The position numbers and the translations under genes were made by a program. The notes under the pieces were generated by a model. It was given only the letters and a program-made list of their open reading frames with translations, made no database searches and was not told where the DNA came from. A DNA stretch of 64,000 nucleotides from Kineococcus sp. NBC_00420 (GTDB lineage Bacteria; Actinomycetota; Actinomycetes; Actinomycetales; Kineococcaceae): the NCBI RefSeq assembly GCF_036021035.1, contig NZ_CP107930.1, positions 3,534,001 through 3,598,000 on the forward strand, given 5' to 3'. The stretch's first letter is position 1, and each line of letters starts with the position of its first letter. Of the stretch, positions 44,136-52,148 are shown one piece after another.

Positions 44136-45928
44136 GGCGCGCCCCGTTCCTGCGGCTGGGGGAGACGCTGCGCGCGCTCGGCCTGCCCGCCGTCTCACCC
44201 AGCTACGAGGCGCTCGCCCGGGAGGCCAGCGACGAGGTCCTGGTCACCGACCCGACCGGGTGGGTGTCCTTCACCTCGCCCACCTTCAGCCGGCGCTGGA
44301 ACCTCGAGCGGTGGGCGCTGGTCGGCAGCGACGCCTTCGACTGGGTCGTGCCGGAGGACCGTGAGGCAGCTCGCGCGCGCCTGCTCGCCGCGTGCGTCCC
44401 GGGGGCCGGGCCCGTCGACAGCGAGCACCGCTTCGTCGTGCGCGCCACGGGCGAGGTCCGCTGGTGCCGGGTCCGCTTCAGCGACGCCCGCCACGTCCGC
44501 GGGGTCGGCGGGGTCATCTGGAACGCCCAGGACATCACCGAGGACAAGCGCAACGTCGAGGCGCTGCGCCACCTCGCCGCCCACGACCCGCTGACCGGAC
44601 TGCCCAACCGGCGTGAGCTCTTCGACGGGTTCCGCGCCGCCCTGCACGCCGGGGACGACACCGCGTTGCTGGTGCTGAGCCTCGACGGGCTGAAGCTCGT
44701 CAACGACCGGTACGGCCACGCCGTCGGCGACGAGGTCGTCTGCCGGATCGCCGAGCGCCTGACCGACGTCGTCGGGAACGCGAGCGGCGGGGGTGGGCGG
44801 CTCTGCCGCCTCGACGGCGACGAGTTCGCCGTGCTGCTGCGCGGGGCCGAACCCGAGGTCCACCGGGCCCTGCCCGTCCTGGCCGAGCGCGCCGTCGAGG
44901 CGGTCCGCGAGCCCCTGTCCGTCCTCGGCCGGACGGTGGCGATCACCACCAGCGTCGGGACGGCCGTGCTGTCGGTGGCCGACGCGCCCGCCGACGCGGA
45001 CGAGGCCGGGCGGCAGGTGTTCCAGCAGGCCGGGGTCGCGGTGACGGCCGCGAAGTCCGGCGGCCGTGACCGCTGGATCCCGTTCTCGCGCAGCCTGCTC
45101 GACAGCGCCCACGACCGGGCCGAGCTGGCGGCGGACCTGCGGCGGGCGCTCGACGCCGACGGGGAGGGACTGCGGGTGCTCTACCAGCCGCTGGTCGACC
45201 TCGAGCGGTCCGCGACGGTCGGCTTCGAGGCCCTCGTGCGCTGGGACCACCCCACCCGCGGGTCCGTCCCGCCCTCGGTGTTCGTCGCGATCGCCGAGGA
45301 GTCGGACACGATCATCGCGCTCGGGGCGTTCGTCCTGGACACCGCGCTCGCCGCCGCGGTGGAGCTGCAGCGTTCCTCCGGACGCGACGACCTCGAGATC
45401 AGCGTCAACCTCTCCGGGCACCAGCTGCGCCGGCCGGGGATCGTCGACGACGTCGCGCAGGCGTTGCTGCGCCACGGGGTGGAACCCTCCAGCCTCTGCC
45501 TCGAGGTCACCGAGAGCGTCGCCGTCGCCGACCTCTCCGCGGCCGGGAACACGTTGCAGGAGCTGCGGGCCCTCGGCGTGCGCATCGCCCTCGACGACTT
45601 CGGGACGGGGTACTCCTCGCTGTCCTACCTGCGCCGGCTGCCCGTCGACATCCTCAAGATCGACAAGTCGTTCGTGGACGACGTGAGCGACTCGGCCGAC
45701 GCCGTCGGGGCCGCGGTGCTCTCCGGCATCGTCACGCTGAGCTCGGCGCTGGGTCTGGTGACCGTGGCCGAGGGGATCGAGACCGACCAGTCCCACGCCG
45801 TCGTCCGGGGGGCGGGGTGCACGTGGGGACAGGGCTACCTCTTCGCCCGGCCGCTGGCGCTCGCGGACGCGCTGAAGCACCTCGCGGTGGAGGCTCAGAA
45901 CTCCCGGGACCGCAGCACGACGGCGTAG
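44132..45928 (+). CDS. PAS-GGDEF-EAL c-di-GMP signalling protein
   Basis: A 598-residue cytoplasmic protein. A PAS/PAC sensor (about 25-155; EVRWCRVRFSDARH, VGGVIWNAQDITE) precedes a GGDEF domain whose motif is DGDEF (228-232), a change from GGDEF that often weakens cyclase activity. The EAL domain has EAL (366-368), VNLSGHQL, EVTES, DDFGTGYSSL and KIDKSFV, the residues for metal binding and phosphodiesterase action. It may break down c-di-GMP made by the upstream enzyme. The stop overlaps the convergent gene's end by 34 bases. Confidence 0.88.
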   Translation: MRRAPFLRLGETLRALGLPAVSPSYEALAREASDEVLVTDPTGWVSFTSPTFSRRWNLERWALVGSDAFDWVVPEDREAARARLLAACVPGAGPVDSEHRFVVRATGEVRWCRVRFSDARHVRGVGGVIWNAQDITEDKRNVEALRHLAAHDPLTGLPNRRELFDGFRAALHAGDDTALLVLSLDGLKLVNDRYGHAVGDEVVCRIAERLTDVVGNASGGGGRLCRLDGDEFAVLLRGAEPEVHRALPVLAERAVEAVREPLSVLGRTVAITTSVGTAVLSVADAPADADEAGRQVFQQAGVAVTAAKSGGRDRWIPFSRSLLDSAHDRAELAADLRRALDADGEGLRVLYQPLVDLERSATVGFEALVRWDHPTRGSVPPSVFVAIAEESDTIIALGAFVLDTALAAAVELQRSSGRDDLEISVNLSGHQLRRPGIVDDVAQALLRHGVEPSSLCLEVTESVAVADLSAAGNTLQELRALGVRIALDDFGTGYSSLSYLRRLPVDILKIDKSFVDDVSDSADAVGAAVLSGIVTLSSALGLVTVAEGIETDQSHAVVRGAGCTWGQGYLFARPLALADALKHLAVEAQNSRDRSTTA

Positions 45929-46584
45929 TCCACGCGGGTCCCGGCGTGCTCGGCGAGGATCTCCTGCGCCTGGCGCGGGGTGAACTCGATGCCGACGACC
46001 GCCTCGAGGTCCTCGCGGCGCTCGAACTCCCAGGCGACGTCGAGGCGTTGCACGGACCACCCGCGCCGCGCGAAGAACCGGTCCACCGCGACGGCGTCGT
46101 AGCGCGGCAGCGACCGCTGGAACCAGCGCCCGAAGGTGGAGCGGGTCGCGTCGTTGTCGACGACGAACGCCGTCCCGCCGCGGCGCACGACCCGGTCGAG
46201 CTCGGCGAGGCCGGGTTCGCAGCCCGGGCCGAAGAAGTAGGCCCAGCGAGCGTGCACGACGTCGACGCTCGCGTCCGGCAGCGGCAGCGCGCCGGCCTCG
46301 CCGTGCAGGACGCGGACCCCGTCGATCCCGCGGACCCGGTGCAGCGCACGGCGCAGCAGCGGGGGGTGGGGTTCGACGCCGGTGACCGAGCGGGCCCGCT
46401 CCGCGAACCGCGGGAGGTGGAACCCCGTGCCGCAGCCGACGTCGAGGACGTCGGCCCCCGACCAGTCGTGCGTGCGGCGCACGGCCGCCTCGAGGAGCCC
46501 GCCGCGGTCGAACGCCAGGTTCTCCAGCTCGTAGACGTCGGGGGAGTTCCAGACGTTCGGGCTGGGGATGACCGAACCGCTCAC
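45895..46584 (-). CDS. SAM-dependent methyltransferase
   Basis: A 229-residue class I methyltransferase. Motif I is [15 protein letters not shown], with VEPHP after strand 2 and [15 protein letters not shown] at motif II. The acceptor is unknown. Its GTG overlaps the stop of the cysteine-rich gene upstream (GTGA), and its last 34 bases overlap the end of the EAL gene on the other strand. Confidence 0.8.
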   Translation of the reverse strand: MSGSVIPSPNVWNSPDVYELENLAFDRGGLLEAAVRRTHDWSGADVLDVGCGTGFHLPRFAERARSVTGVEPHPPLLRRALHRVRGIDGVRVLHGEAGALPLPDASVDVVHARWAYFFGPGCEPGLAELDRVVRRGGTAFVVDNDATRSTFGRWFQRSLPRYDAVAVDRFFARRGWSVQRLDVAWEFERREDLEAVVGIEFTPRQAQEILAEHAGTRVDYAVVLRSREF

Positions 46585-47399
46585 CGGCCGGCGCGGCCCG
46601 GGTCGGCGGGGTGGACGGTGAGGGGGAGCAGGCGCCGGTGCGCGGAACCGTCGCGCGAGCGCGACACGAGGGCCTCGCAGTGCCTCGCGAGTTCCTCGTA
46701 GGGCCGGTCGCCGATCATCTCGCGCAGTTCGTTCTCGCAGCTGCGGAACACCGGCCGGGTGCCGATGTGGGCGGCGGGGTTGCCGGTGCAGTACCAGTCG
46801 AGGTCGTGGCCGCCCTCGCCCCAGCCGCGCCGGTCGTACTCGGCGATGCTGACCTCGAGGTAGGTGGTCCCGTCACCGCGGGTGACCGTGCGGTAGGAGC
46901 GCTTCAGCGGCAGCTGCCAGCAGACGTCGGGCTTGTACTCCAGCGGGTCGACGCCGTCGCGCAGGGCCTGCTGGTGCAGGGCGCAGCCGGCCCCGGCGGC
47001 GAAACCGGGCCGGTTGGCGAGGATGCAGCCGCCCTGGTGGACGCGGGTCTTGCGGGCGCCGTCCTCGACCTCGGTCCAGCCGCCGTTCTCCTTGCGGCCC
47101 TCCTCGAAGAACTGCCAGGTCTGCGGGGTGAGCTTCTTGACGACCTTCGCGACGCGCTTCTCGTCGGCCTTCTCGGTGAAGTGGGCGCCGAGCGCGCAGC
47201 AGCCGACGTCGGGGCGGTCGGCGTAGATCCCGGGACAGCCGTTGCCGAAGATGCAGGTGTAGTCGCTCGTCAGCCAGGTGAGGTCGATCCGGTAGACGGT
47301 GTCGGCGCCCTCCTCGGCGGAGAGACCGCGCTCGACGTCGTCGGGGTCGGGGAACTCCACCCACAGGCGGGCGGTGTCCAGCGGTGTCTCCTCGCTCAC
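46581..47399 (-). CDS. Cysteine-rich conserved protein, possible metal site
   Basis: A 272-residue protein with clustered Cys: [40 protein letters not shown], and single Cys near the end (VCWQLP, WYCTGNP, RSCENEL). Spacing suggests zinc or iron-sulfur binding as in YkgJ-like or DUF3109-like families, but I cannot fix the family. The GTG start is supported by a TACCCT -10 box 6 bases upstream. Coupled with the methyltransferase. Confidence 0.65.
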   Translation of the reverse strand: MSEETPLDTARLWVEFPDPDDVERGLSAEEGADTVYRIDLTWLTSDYTCIFGNGCPGIYADRPDVGCCALGAHFTEKADEKRVAKVVKKLTPQTWQFFEEGRKENGGWTEVEDGARKTRVHQGGCILANRPGFAAGAGCALHQQALRDGVDPLEYKPDVCWQLPLKRSYRTVTRGDGTTYLEVSIAEYDRRGWGEGGHDLDWYCTGNPAAHIGTRPVFRSCENELREMIGDRPYEELARHCEALVSRSRDGSAHRRLLPLTVHPADPGRAGR

Positions 47400-47405
47400 C
47401 GCTGC

Positions 47406-47411
47406 AGGGTA
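47406..47411 (-). promoter_or_regulatory. -10 box (TACCCT), leaderless
   Basis: TACCCT on the minus strand, 6 bases before the GTG at 47399. Confidence 0.5.
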
Positions 47412-47441
47412 AGCGTGTTCTGGGGGTGGCGTGGCGTCCCA

Positions 47442-47447
47442 TAGGGT
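47442..47447 (+). promoter_or_regulatory. -10 box (TAGGGT) of ppx, leaderless
   Basis: TAGGGT ends 6 bases before the ATG at 47454; the two divergent leaderless promoters share a gap of only 54 bases. Confidence 0.5.
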
Positions 47448-47453
47448 CGCGGA

Positions 47454-48422
47454 ATGCGTTTGGGCGTTCTCGACGTGGGCTCCAACACGGTCCACCTCCT
47501 CGTGGTCGACGCCCACCCGGGGGCACAGCCCCTGGCGGCGAACTCGATGCGTCGGCTGCTGCGGCTGGCCGAGCACCTGACCCCCGAGGGGGCGATCGAC
47601 GACCCGGGGATCAGCGCGCTCACCGACGCCGTGGCGGCGGCCTCCGCCGCGGCCGAGGACGCCGGGGTGGAGGAGTTCCTGGCCTTCGCGACGAGCGCGG
47701 TGCGCGAGGCCGTCAACGGCGAGGCCGTCCTGGACCACGTCGAGGCGGTCACCGGGATCCGGCTGCAGGTCCTGCCGGGCACGGCCGAGGCCGACCTGAC
47801 CTTCCTCGCCGTCCGCCGCTGGTTCGGCTGGTCGGCCGGGCGGCTGCTGGTGCTGGACATCGGCGGCGGCTCCCTGGAGATCGCCGCGGGCCTCGACGAG
47901 GCGCCCGACGTCTCCTTCTCGCTGCCGCTGGGAGCCGGGCGCCTCACCCGCGACCTCCTCGCCGGTGACCCGCCGGGCCCGTCGGAGGTCCGCGACGCCC
48001 GCCGGTACGTCCGTCGCCAGATCGCCTCCCGCGTGCGCGACGTCACCCGCGCCGGCGTCCCCGACCGCGTCGTCGTGACGAGCAAGACCTTCCGCAGCCT
48101 GGCCCGGTTGTGCGGGGCCGCGCCCAGCGGCGAGGGGCCGGTGGTGCGCCGGGAGCTGCGCCTGGCCGACCTGTCGCCGTGGATCCCGCGGCTGGCGGAG
48201 ATGCGGGTGAAGCAGCGGGTCGAGCTGGCCGGCGTCAGCGCGGAACGGGCCCCGCAGGTCCTGGCCGGGGCGCTGGTCGCCGAGGCGGCCTTCGAGCTGC
48301 TCGGGGTCGAGCAGGCGCTGGTCTGCCCGTGGGCGCTGCGCGAGGGGATCATCCTGCGCCGCCTCGACGCGATCGCGGCCGCCGGCGGGGTGGGCGACCG
48401 TTCCACCGTGGCGGCGTTCTAG
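47454..48422 (+). CDS. ppx: Exopolyphosphatase/guanosine pentaphosphatase family (Ppx/GppA)
   Basis: A 322-residue ASKHA-fold phosphatase that hydrolyses polyphosphate or pppGpp. The N-terminal phosphate loop [17 protein letters not shown], the FATSAVREA segment and [12 protein letters not shown] are intact. It is the short two-domain type, matching mycobacterial Ppx1 (Rv0496). Gene order onward to bS22 matches that locus. Confidence 0.9.
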   Translation: MRLGVLDVGSNTVHLLVVDAHPGAQPLAANSMRRLLRLAEHLTPEGAIDDPGISALTDAVAAASAAAEDAGVEEFLAFATSAVREAVNGEAVLDHVEAVTGIRLQVLPGTAEADLTFLAVRRWFGWSAGRLLVLDIGGGSLEIAAGLDEAPDVSFSLPLGAGRLTRDLLAGDPPGPSEVRDARRYVRRQIASRVRDVTRAGVPDRVVVTSKTFRSLARLCGAAPSGEGPVVRRELRLADLSPWIPRLAEMRVKQRVELAGVSAERAPQVLAGALVAEAAFELLGVEQALVCPWALREGIILRRLDAIAAAGGVGDRSTVAAF

Positions 48423-48425
48423 CGT
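48420..48425 (+). promoter_or_regulatory. -10 box (TAGCGT), leaderless
   Basis: TAGCGT ends 7 bases before GTG 48433 and overlaps the stop codon of ppx. Confidence 0.4.
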
Positions 48426-48432
48426 GGCGCGC

Positions 48433-49251
48433 GTGAGCGATCTCGATCCCGGACACGTCCCCGTCGGCCTGTCGACGTCCTGCTCCTACCCGGAGTCCAC
48501 GACGGCGGCCTTCGAGATCGCCTCCCGGCTGGGCTACGACGGCGTCGAGGTGATGGTCTGGACCGACCCGGTGAGCCAGGACGCGGCCGCGCTGCGCCGC
48601 CTCGTGGAGCACTACGAGGTGCCGGTGCTCTCGATCCACGCGCCGACGCTGCTGCTGACCCAGGGCATCTGGGGTGGTGGCGGTCCGTGGGGCAAGCTCG
48701 AGAAGAGCTGCGAGCTGGCGGCCGAGCTGGGGGCCGGCACCGTCGTCGTGCACCCGCCGTTCCGCTGGCAGCGCGAGTACGCGACGGGGTTCGTCGCCGG
48801 GATCGAGGCGCTGGAGGACCGGACGGGGATCACCCTCGCCGTGGAGAACATGTTCCCCTGGCGGGCCCGGGGACGGGAGATCACCGCCTACGCCCCGAGC
48901 TGGGACCCCACCGCGATGGGTTACCGCAACCTCACCCTCGACTACAGCCACGCGGCGACGTCGGGCCAGGACTGCCTGGAGCTGACGAAGGACTTCGGCG
49001 AGCGCCTCGCCCACGTCCACCTCTGCGACGGGACGGGGTCGGCCAAGGACGAGCACCTGGTGCCCGGGGACGGGACGCAGCCCGTCGCGGCGGCGCTGGC
49101 CGAGCTGGCGCGCACCGGGTTCCGGGGACAGGTGGTGGCCGAGGTGAACACCCGCCGGGCGCGGGGACGGGCCGCGCGCGAACGTGCCCTGGCCCGCACG
49201 CTCGAGTTCGCCCGGACGAACCTGGCCCGCACCCCCGAGGTGACGGCGTGA
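48433..49251 (+). CDS. Sugar phosphate isomerase/epimerase-like TIM barrel protein
   Basis: A 272-residue AP-endonuclease-2-type barrel. [28 protein letters not shown] opens the barrel, and metal ligands are likely in [18 protein letters not shown] (Glu), LDYSHA and HVHLCDG. The substrate is unknown; its place before proC is conserved in actinobacteria (Rv0498 type). GTG 48433 is preferred over GTG 48424 because of the leaderless -10 box. The stop overlaps the proC start. Confidence 0.78.
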   Translation: MSDLDPGHVPVGLSTSCSYPESTTAAFEIASRLGYDGVEVMVWTDPVSQDAAALRRLVEHYEVPVLSIHAPTLLLTQGIWGGGGPWGKLEKSCELAAELGAGTVVVHPPFRWQREYATGFVAGIEALEDRTGITLAVENMFPWRARGREITAYAPSWDPTAMGYRNLTLDYSHAATSGQDCLELTKDFGERLAHVHLCDGTGSAKDEHLVPGDGTQPVAAALAELARTGFRGQVVAEVNTRRARGRAARERALARTLEFARTNLARTPEVTA

Positions 49252-50045
49252 CGCTCGCACTGGTCGGGGCCGGGGTGATGGGGCAGACCCTGCTCGGGGG
49301 GCTGCTGCGCGCGGGCCGCGACCCGGGGAGCGTCCTGGTCGTGGACCGCCGGGCGGGCCGGGCGAAGGAGCTGCACGAACGGTTCGGGGTCCGCGTCGTG
49401 GACGACGTCAGCGCGGTCGCGGGCGCCTCGACGGTCCTGCTCGCGGTGAAGCCGCAGGACCTGCTGAGCCTGCTGGACTCCATCGCCGGCCACCTCGCGC
49501 CGGACGCGCTGGTCGTCTCGCTCGCGGCCGGGGTGACGACGGCGGCCATCGAGGCGCGGTTGGCGGCGGGCACGGCGGTGGTGCGGGTCATGCCGAACAC
49601 GCCGTCGCTGGTGGACGAGGGGATGGCCGGGATCGCGGGCGGGTCCGCCTGCGGTGACGAGCAGCTCGCCGAGGCCGAGGACCTGCTGCGCTCCTGCGGG
49701 CGGACCGTCGTGCTGGCCGAGAAGCACCTGGACGCCGTGACCGCGTTGAGCGGTTCGGGCCCCGCCTACGTGTTCTACGTCGTGGAGGCGATGGTCGAGG
49801 CCGGGGTGCTGCTGGGGCTGCCGCGCGCGACGGCGACGGAGCTCGTCGTGCAGACGGTCGTGGGTGCGGGCGCGATGCTGCGGGAGACGGGTCAGCACCC
49901 GACCGTCCTGCGCGAGCAGGTCACCTCGCCCGCGGGCACGACGGCCGCGGCCCTGCGGCAGCTGGACGACTCCGGGGTCCGGGCCGCGCTGGTCTCGGCC
50001 GTGGAGGCGGCCGCGGCCCGTTCGAGGCAGTTGTCGGGCCAGTGA
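49248..50045 (+). CDS. proC: Pyrroline-5-carboxylate reductase
   Basis: A 265-residue NADPH-dependent enzyme for the last step of proline synthesis. The N-terminal dinucleotide loop LALVGAGVMGQTLLGGLLRAG, LLAVKPQDL, RVMPNTPSLV and the signature TALSGSGPAYVFYVVEAM with LREQVTSPAGTTAAAL are all present. Coupled by GTGA to both neighbours. Confidence 0.95.
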   Translation: MTLALVGAGVMGQTLLGGLLRAGRDPGSVLVVDRRAGRAKELHERFGVRVVDDVSAVAGASTVLLAVKPQDLLSLLDSIAGHLAPDALVVSLAAGVTTAAIEARLAAGTAVVRVMPNTPSLVDEGMAGIAGGSACGDEQLAEAEDLLRSCGRTVVLAEKHLDAVTALSGSGPAYVFYVVEAMVEAGVLLGLPRATATELVVQTVVGAGAMLRETGQHPTVLREQVTSPAGTTAAALRQLDDSGVRAALVSAVEAAAARSRQLSGQ

Positions 50046-51244
50046 CCCCGGGGAACGAGGGGCCCGAGCGGGTCCAGGTCGTCTGGGACCCGGCCTTCAA
50101 CCGCTACGACTTCGGCCGCTGGCACCCGATGGCGCCCGTCCGCCTGGACCTGACGGCGAGGTTGTGCCGCGAGTTCGGCCTCTTCGACCGGCCGGGGGTG
50201 CAGGTCGTGACCGCCGAACCGGCCGACGACGACCTCCTCACCAGCGTCCACGACCCGGCCTACGTCGCCGCGGTGAAGGCCGCCTCGGCCGACCCGCGGC
50301 AGGCGCAGGAGGTCTTCGGGCTCGGCACCGAGGACGACCCGGCCTTCCCCGGCATGCACGAGGCCGCGGCCCGGATCGTCGGGGGGTCCGTCGACCTCGG
50401 CCGGGCGCTCGTCGCCGGTCGCACGCTGCACGGCGTGAACTTCTGCGGGGGCATGCACCACGCGAAACCGGGCTGCGCCAGCGGGTTCTGCGTCTACAAC
50501 GACGCGGCCGCCGCCATCGTGGCGATGCTGCGCGACGGGGCGGAGCGGGTGGTCTACGTCGACCTCGACTGCCACCACGGCGACGGCACCGAGCAGGTGT
50601 TCTGGGACGACCCGCGGGTCCTCACGATCAGCGTCCACGAGTCCGGCACGACGCTGTTCCCGGGGACGGGCTTCGCCGACGAGCTCGGTGGCCCGCAGGC
50701 CCTGGGCGGGGCGGTGAACCTGGCCCTGCCGGCCCGCACGGCCGACGCGGGGTGGTTGCGGGCCGTGCACGCGGTGGTCCCGCAGCTGGTCTCGGCCTTC
50801 GCGCCCGACGTGCTGGTGACCCAGCACGGCTGCGACACCCACAGCCTGGACCCGCTGGGGCACCTCGACGTCTCCCTCGACGCGCAGCGGGTCGCCGCCG
50901 CGTCGATGCACCGCCTCGCCCACGACGCCGCGAGCGGTCGCTGGCTGGCCCTGGGCGGGGGCGGCTACGAGGTCGTCGACGTCGTGCCGCGCACGTGGGC
51001 GCACCTGGTGGCGGAGGCCTCCGGGGAGCCGCTGGACCCGGCGGCGCGGGTACCGGCGGGGTGGCTCGCGCACGTGCGCGAGGTGTTCGGCCGGGACGCC
51101 CCCACGGTGATGACGGACGATGAGCCCGGGACGTTCACGGGGTGGGAGTCGGGGTACGACCCGGACGACCCGGTGGACCGCGCGATCCTCGCGACTCGTC
51201 GTGCGGCCTTCCCGTTGCACGGTCTGGACCCCGAGTTCGACTGA
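50042..51244 (+). CDS. AcuC-type histone deacetylase family protein
   Basis: A 400-residue zinc hydrolase of the arginase/deacetylase fold. The metal site is in VVYVDLDCHHGDGTEQVF and QHGCDTH, with the active-site GGMHHAKPGCASGFCVYND. It should remove acetyl groups from protein lysines or small amines; AcuC removes acetyl from acetyl-CoA synthetase in Bacillus. No acuA or acs gene is nearby, so the target is unknown. Confidence 0.85.
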   Translation: MTPGNEGPERVQVVWDPAFNRYDFGRWHPMAPVRLDLTARLCREFGLFDRPGVQVVTAEPADDDLLTSVHDPAYVAAVKAASADPRQAQEVFGLGTEDDPAFPGMHEAAARIVGGSVDLGRALVAGRTLHGVNFCGGMHHAKPGCASGFCVYNDAAAAIVAMLRDGAERVVYVDLDCHHGDGTEQVFWDDPRVLTISVHESGTTLFPGTGFADELGGPQALGGAVNLALPARTADAGWLRAVHAVVPQLVSAFAPDVLVTQHGCDTHSLDPLGHLDVSLDAQRVAAASMHRLAHDAASGRWLALGGGGYEVVDVVPRTWAHLVAEASGEPLDPAARVPAGWLAHVREVFGRDAPTVMTDDEPGTFTGWESGYDPDDPVDRAILATRRAAFPLHGLDPEFD

Positions 51245-51256
51245 GTCGAGAATTTT

Positions 51257-51269
51257 TTACGGAGCGTAA
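51257..51269. promoter_or_regulatory. Short palindrome in the gap after the deacetylase gene
   Basis: TTACGGAGCGTAA, a 5-base inverted repeat around GAG, directly after a run of T, in one of the few AT-rich spots of the window. Confidence 0.3.
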
Positions 51270-51291
51270 TCCCTGCTCACGGGCTGTTCAG

Positions 51292-51306
51292 GTCACGCTG
51301 AGTGAC
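51292..51306. promoter_or_regulatory. Perfect BldD-box match
   Basis: GTCACGCTGAGTGAC fits nTnACnCwGnGTnAn at every fixed position. It lies 43 bases before a TACAGT -10 candidate (51349-51354) of the HTH gene. The Streptomyces BldD regulon includes bldC, a homologue of this HTH gene. Confidence 0.5.
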
Positions 51307-51433
51307 TCTCTGAGCACGCAGATCTTCCACCCACGTCACACCTGCCCCTACAGTGGTCACAGAACGCGCCCCCACCGGGCCGTCCGCGGGGGACAGCGCG
51401 CCGATGGCGCGCGAACTGAAGGGTGCTGTGGGG

Positions 51434-51634
51434 ATGCCTGAGGATCGCCCGCTGTCCGAGGTCCGGTTCCTGACCGTCGCCGAGGTCGCGTCGATGATGC
51501 GCGTGTCGAAGATGACGGTGTACCGGTTGGTGCACAACGGAGAGCTGCCCGCGGTGCGGGTCGGCCGCTCCTTCCGGGTGCCCGAGGCCGCCGTCCACGA
51601 GTACCTGCGACAGTCCTACATCGACACCGCCTGA
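51434..51634 (+). CDS. Excisionase-family HTH regulator (Rv0500A type, BldC-related)
   Basis: A 66-residue MerR-like DNA-binding protein: VRFLTVAEVASMMRVSKMTVYRLVHNGELPAVRVGRSFRVPEAAVHEYL. It is closer to mycobacterial Rv0500A than to Streptomyces BldC, whose recognition helix reads KTVTRWAKAGK. GTG 51428 and ATG 51404 are other possible starts. It probably binds tandem sites cooperatively as BldC does. Confidence 0.82.
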   Translation: MPEDRPLSEVRFLTVAEVASMMRVSKMTVYRLVHNGELPAVRVGRSFRVPEAAVHEYLRQSYIDTA

Positions 51635-51687
51635 CCCTCGGGGACCTCGGGGGTGACGCGCCGGGCGATCGCGGCCGGTTCGACCGC

Positions 51688-51693
51688 TAGACT
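51688..51693 (+). promoter_or_regulatory. Candidate -10 box (TAGACT) of the bS22-like gene
   Basis: TAGACT in the gap after the HTH gene, about 117 bases before the TTG at 51810. Confidence 0.3.
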
Positions 51694-51809
51694 CGACGAC
51701 GGTCTGCTGCGCGAGCGGCACAGCTTTGTGATGGACCGTCGTCGGGGTCGGCACGCGCCTGCCCCGGGGACAATCAGCACCAGCCGACATCGAAGTGAGC
51801 GAGGACCCC

Positions 51810-51908
51810 TTGGGCTCTGTCATCAAGAAGCGTCGCAAGCGCATGGCGAAGAAGAAGCACCGCAAGTTGCTTCGCCGCACGCGTCACCAGCGTCGCAACA
51901 AGAAGTGA
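51810..51908 (+). CDS. AURKAIP1/COX24-domain protein, bS22-like ribosomal protein
   Basis: A 32-residue, strongly basic protein reading GSVIKKRRKRMAKKKHRKLL then RRTRHQRRNKK after the start. It matches the conserved actinobacterial COX24-type protein that sits in the small ribosomal subunit of mycobacteria as bS22. GAGG lies 5 bases before the TTG start. It is too short for usual ORF filters but its sequence is almost invariant across actinobacteria. Confidence 0.85.
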   Translation: MGSVIKKRRKRMAKKKHRKLLRRTRHQRRNKK

Positions 51909-51917
51909 TCCACGCGG

Positions 51918-51953
51918 AGGGCGGGTTCACCGGATTCCCCGGGAACCCGCCCT
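51918..51953 (+). terminator. Terminator after the bS22-like gene
   Basis: An 11-base stem (51918-51928 with 51943-51953) with a 14-base loop, 9 bases after the stop. Confidence 0.65.
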
Positions 51954-52148
51954 TCGTGCGTTCCGGGGCACCTTCGTCGCTCCGGGTCACCGCTGGTCGC
52001 TCTGCGTGCTGTTCGTTCGGGCCGATCCGGTGAAGGCATCGCCCAGATGCCGATCGGGGCCCTCCTCCAGGGACGCCCGGGCGACCGCCCTCCTTAGACT
52101 TCGAGGGCCCGCCGGGCAGCGGCACCCGCCGCCGAGTCGAGGAGTCGG

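Noticed and set aside
51434-51634. Naming this gene bldC.
   Set aside because: The recognition helix (KMTVYRLVHNGELPAVRVGR) fits mycobacterial Rv0500A better than BldC, and the local gene order is that of Rv0496-Rv0500B.
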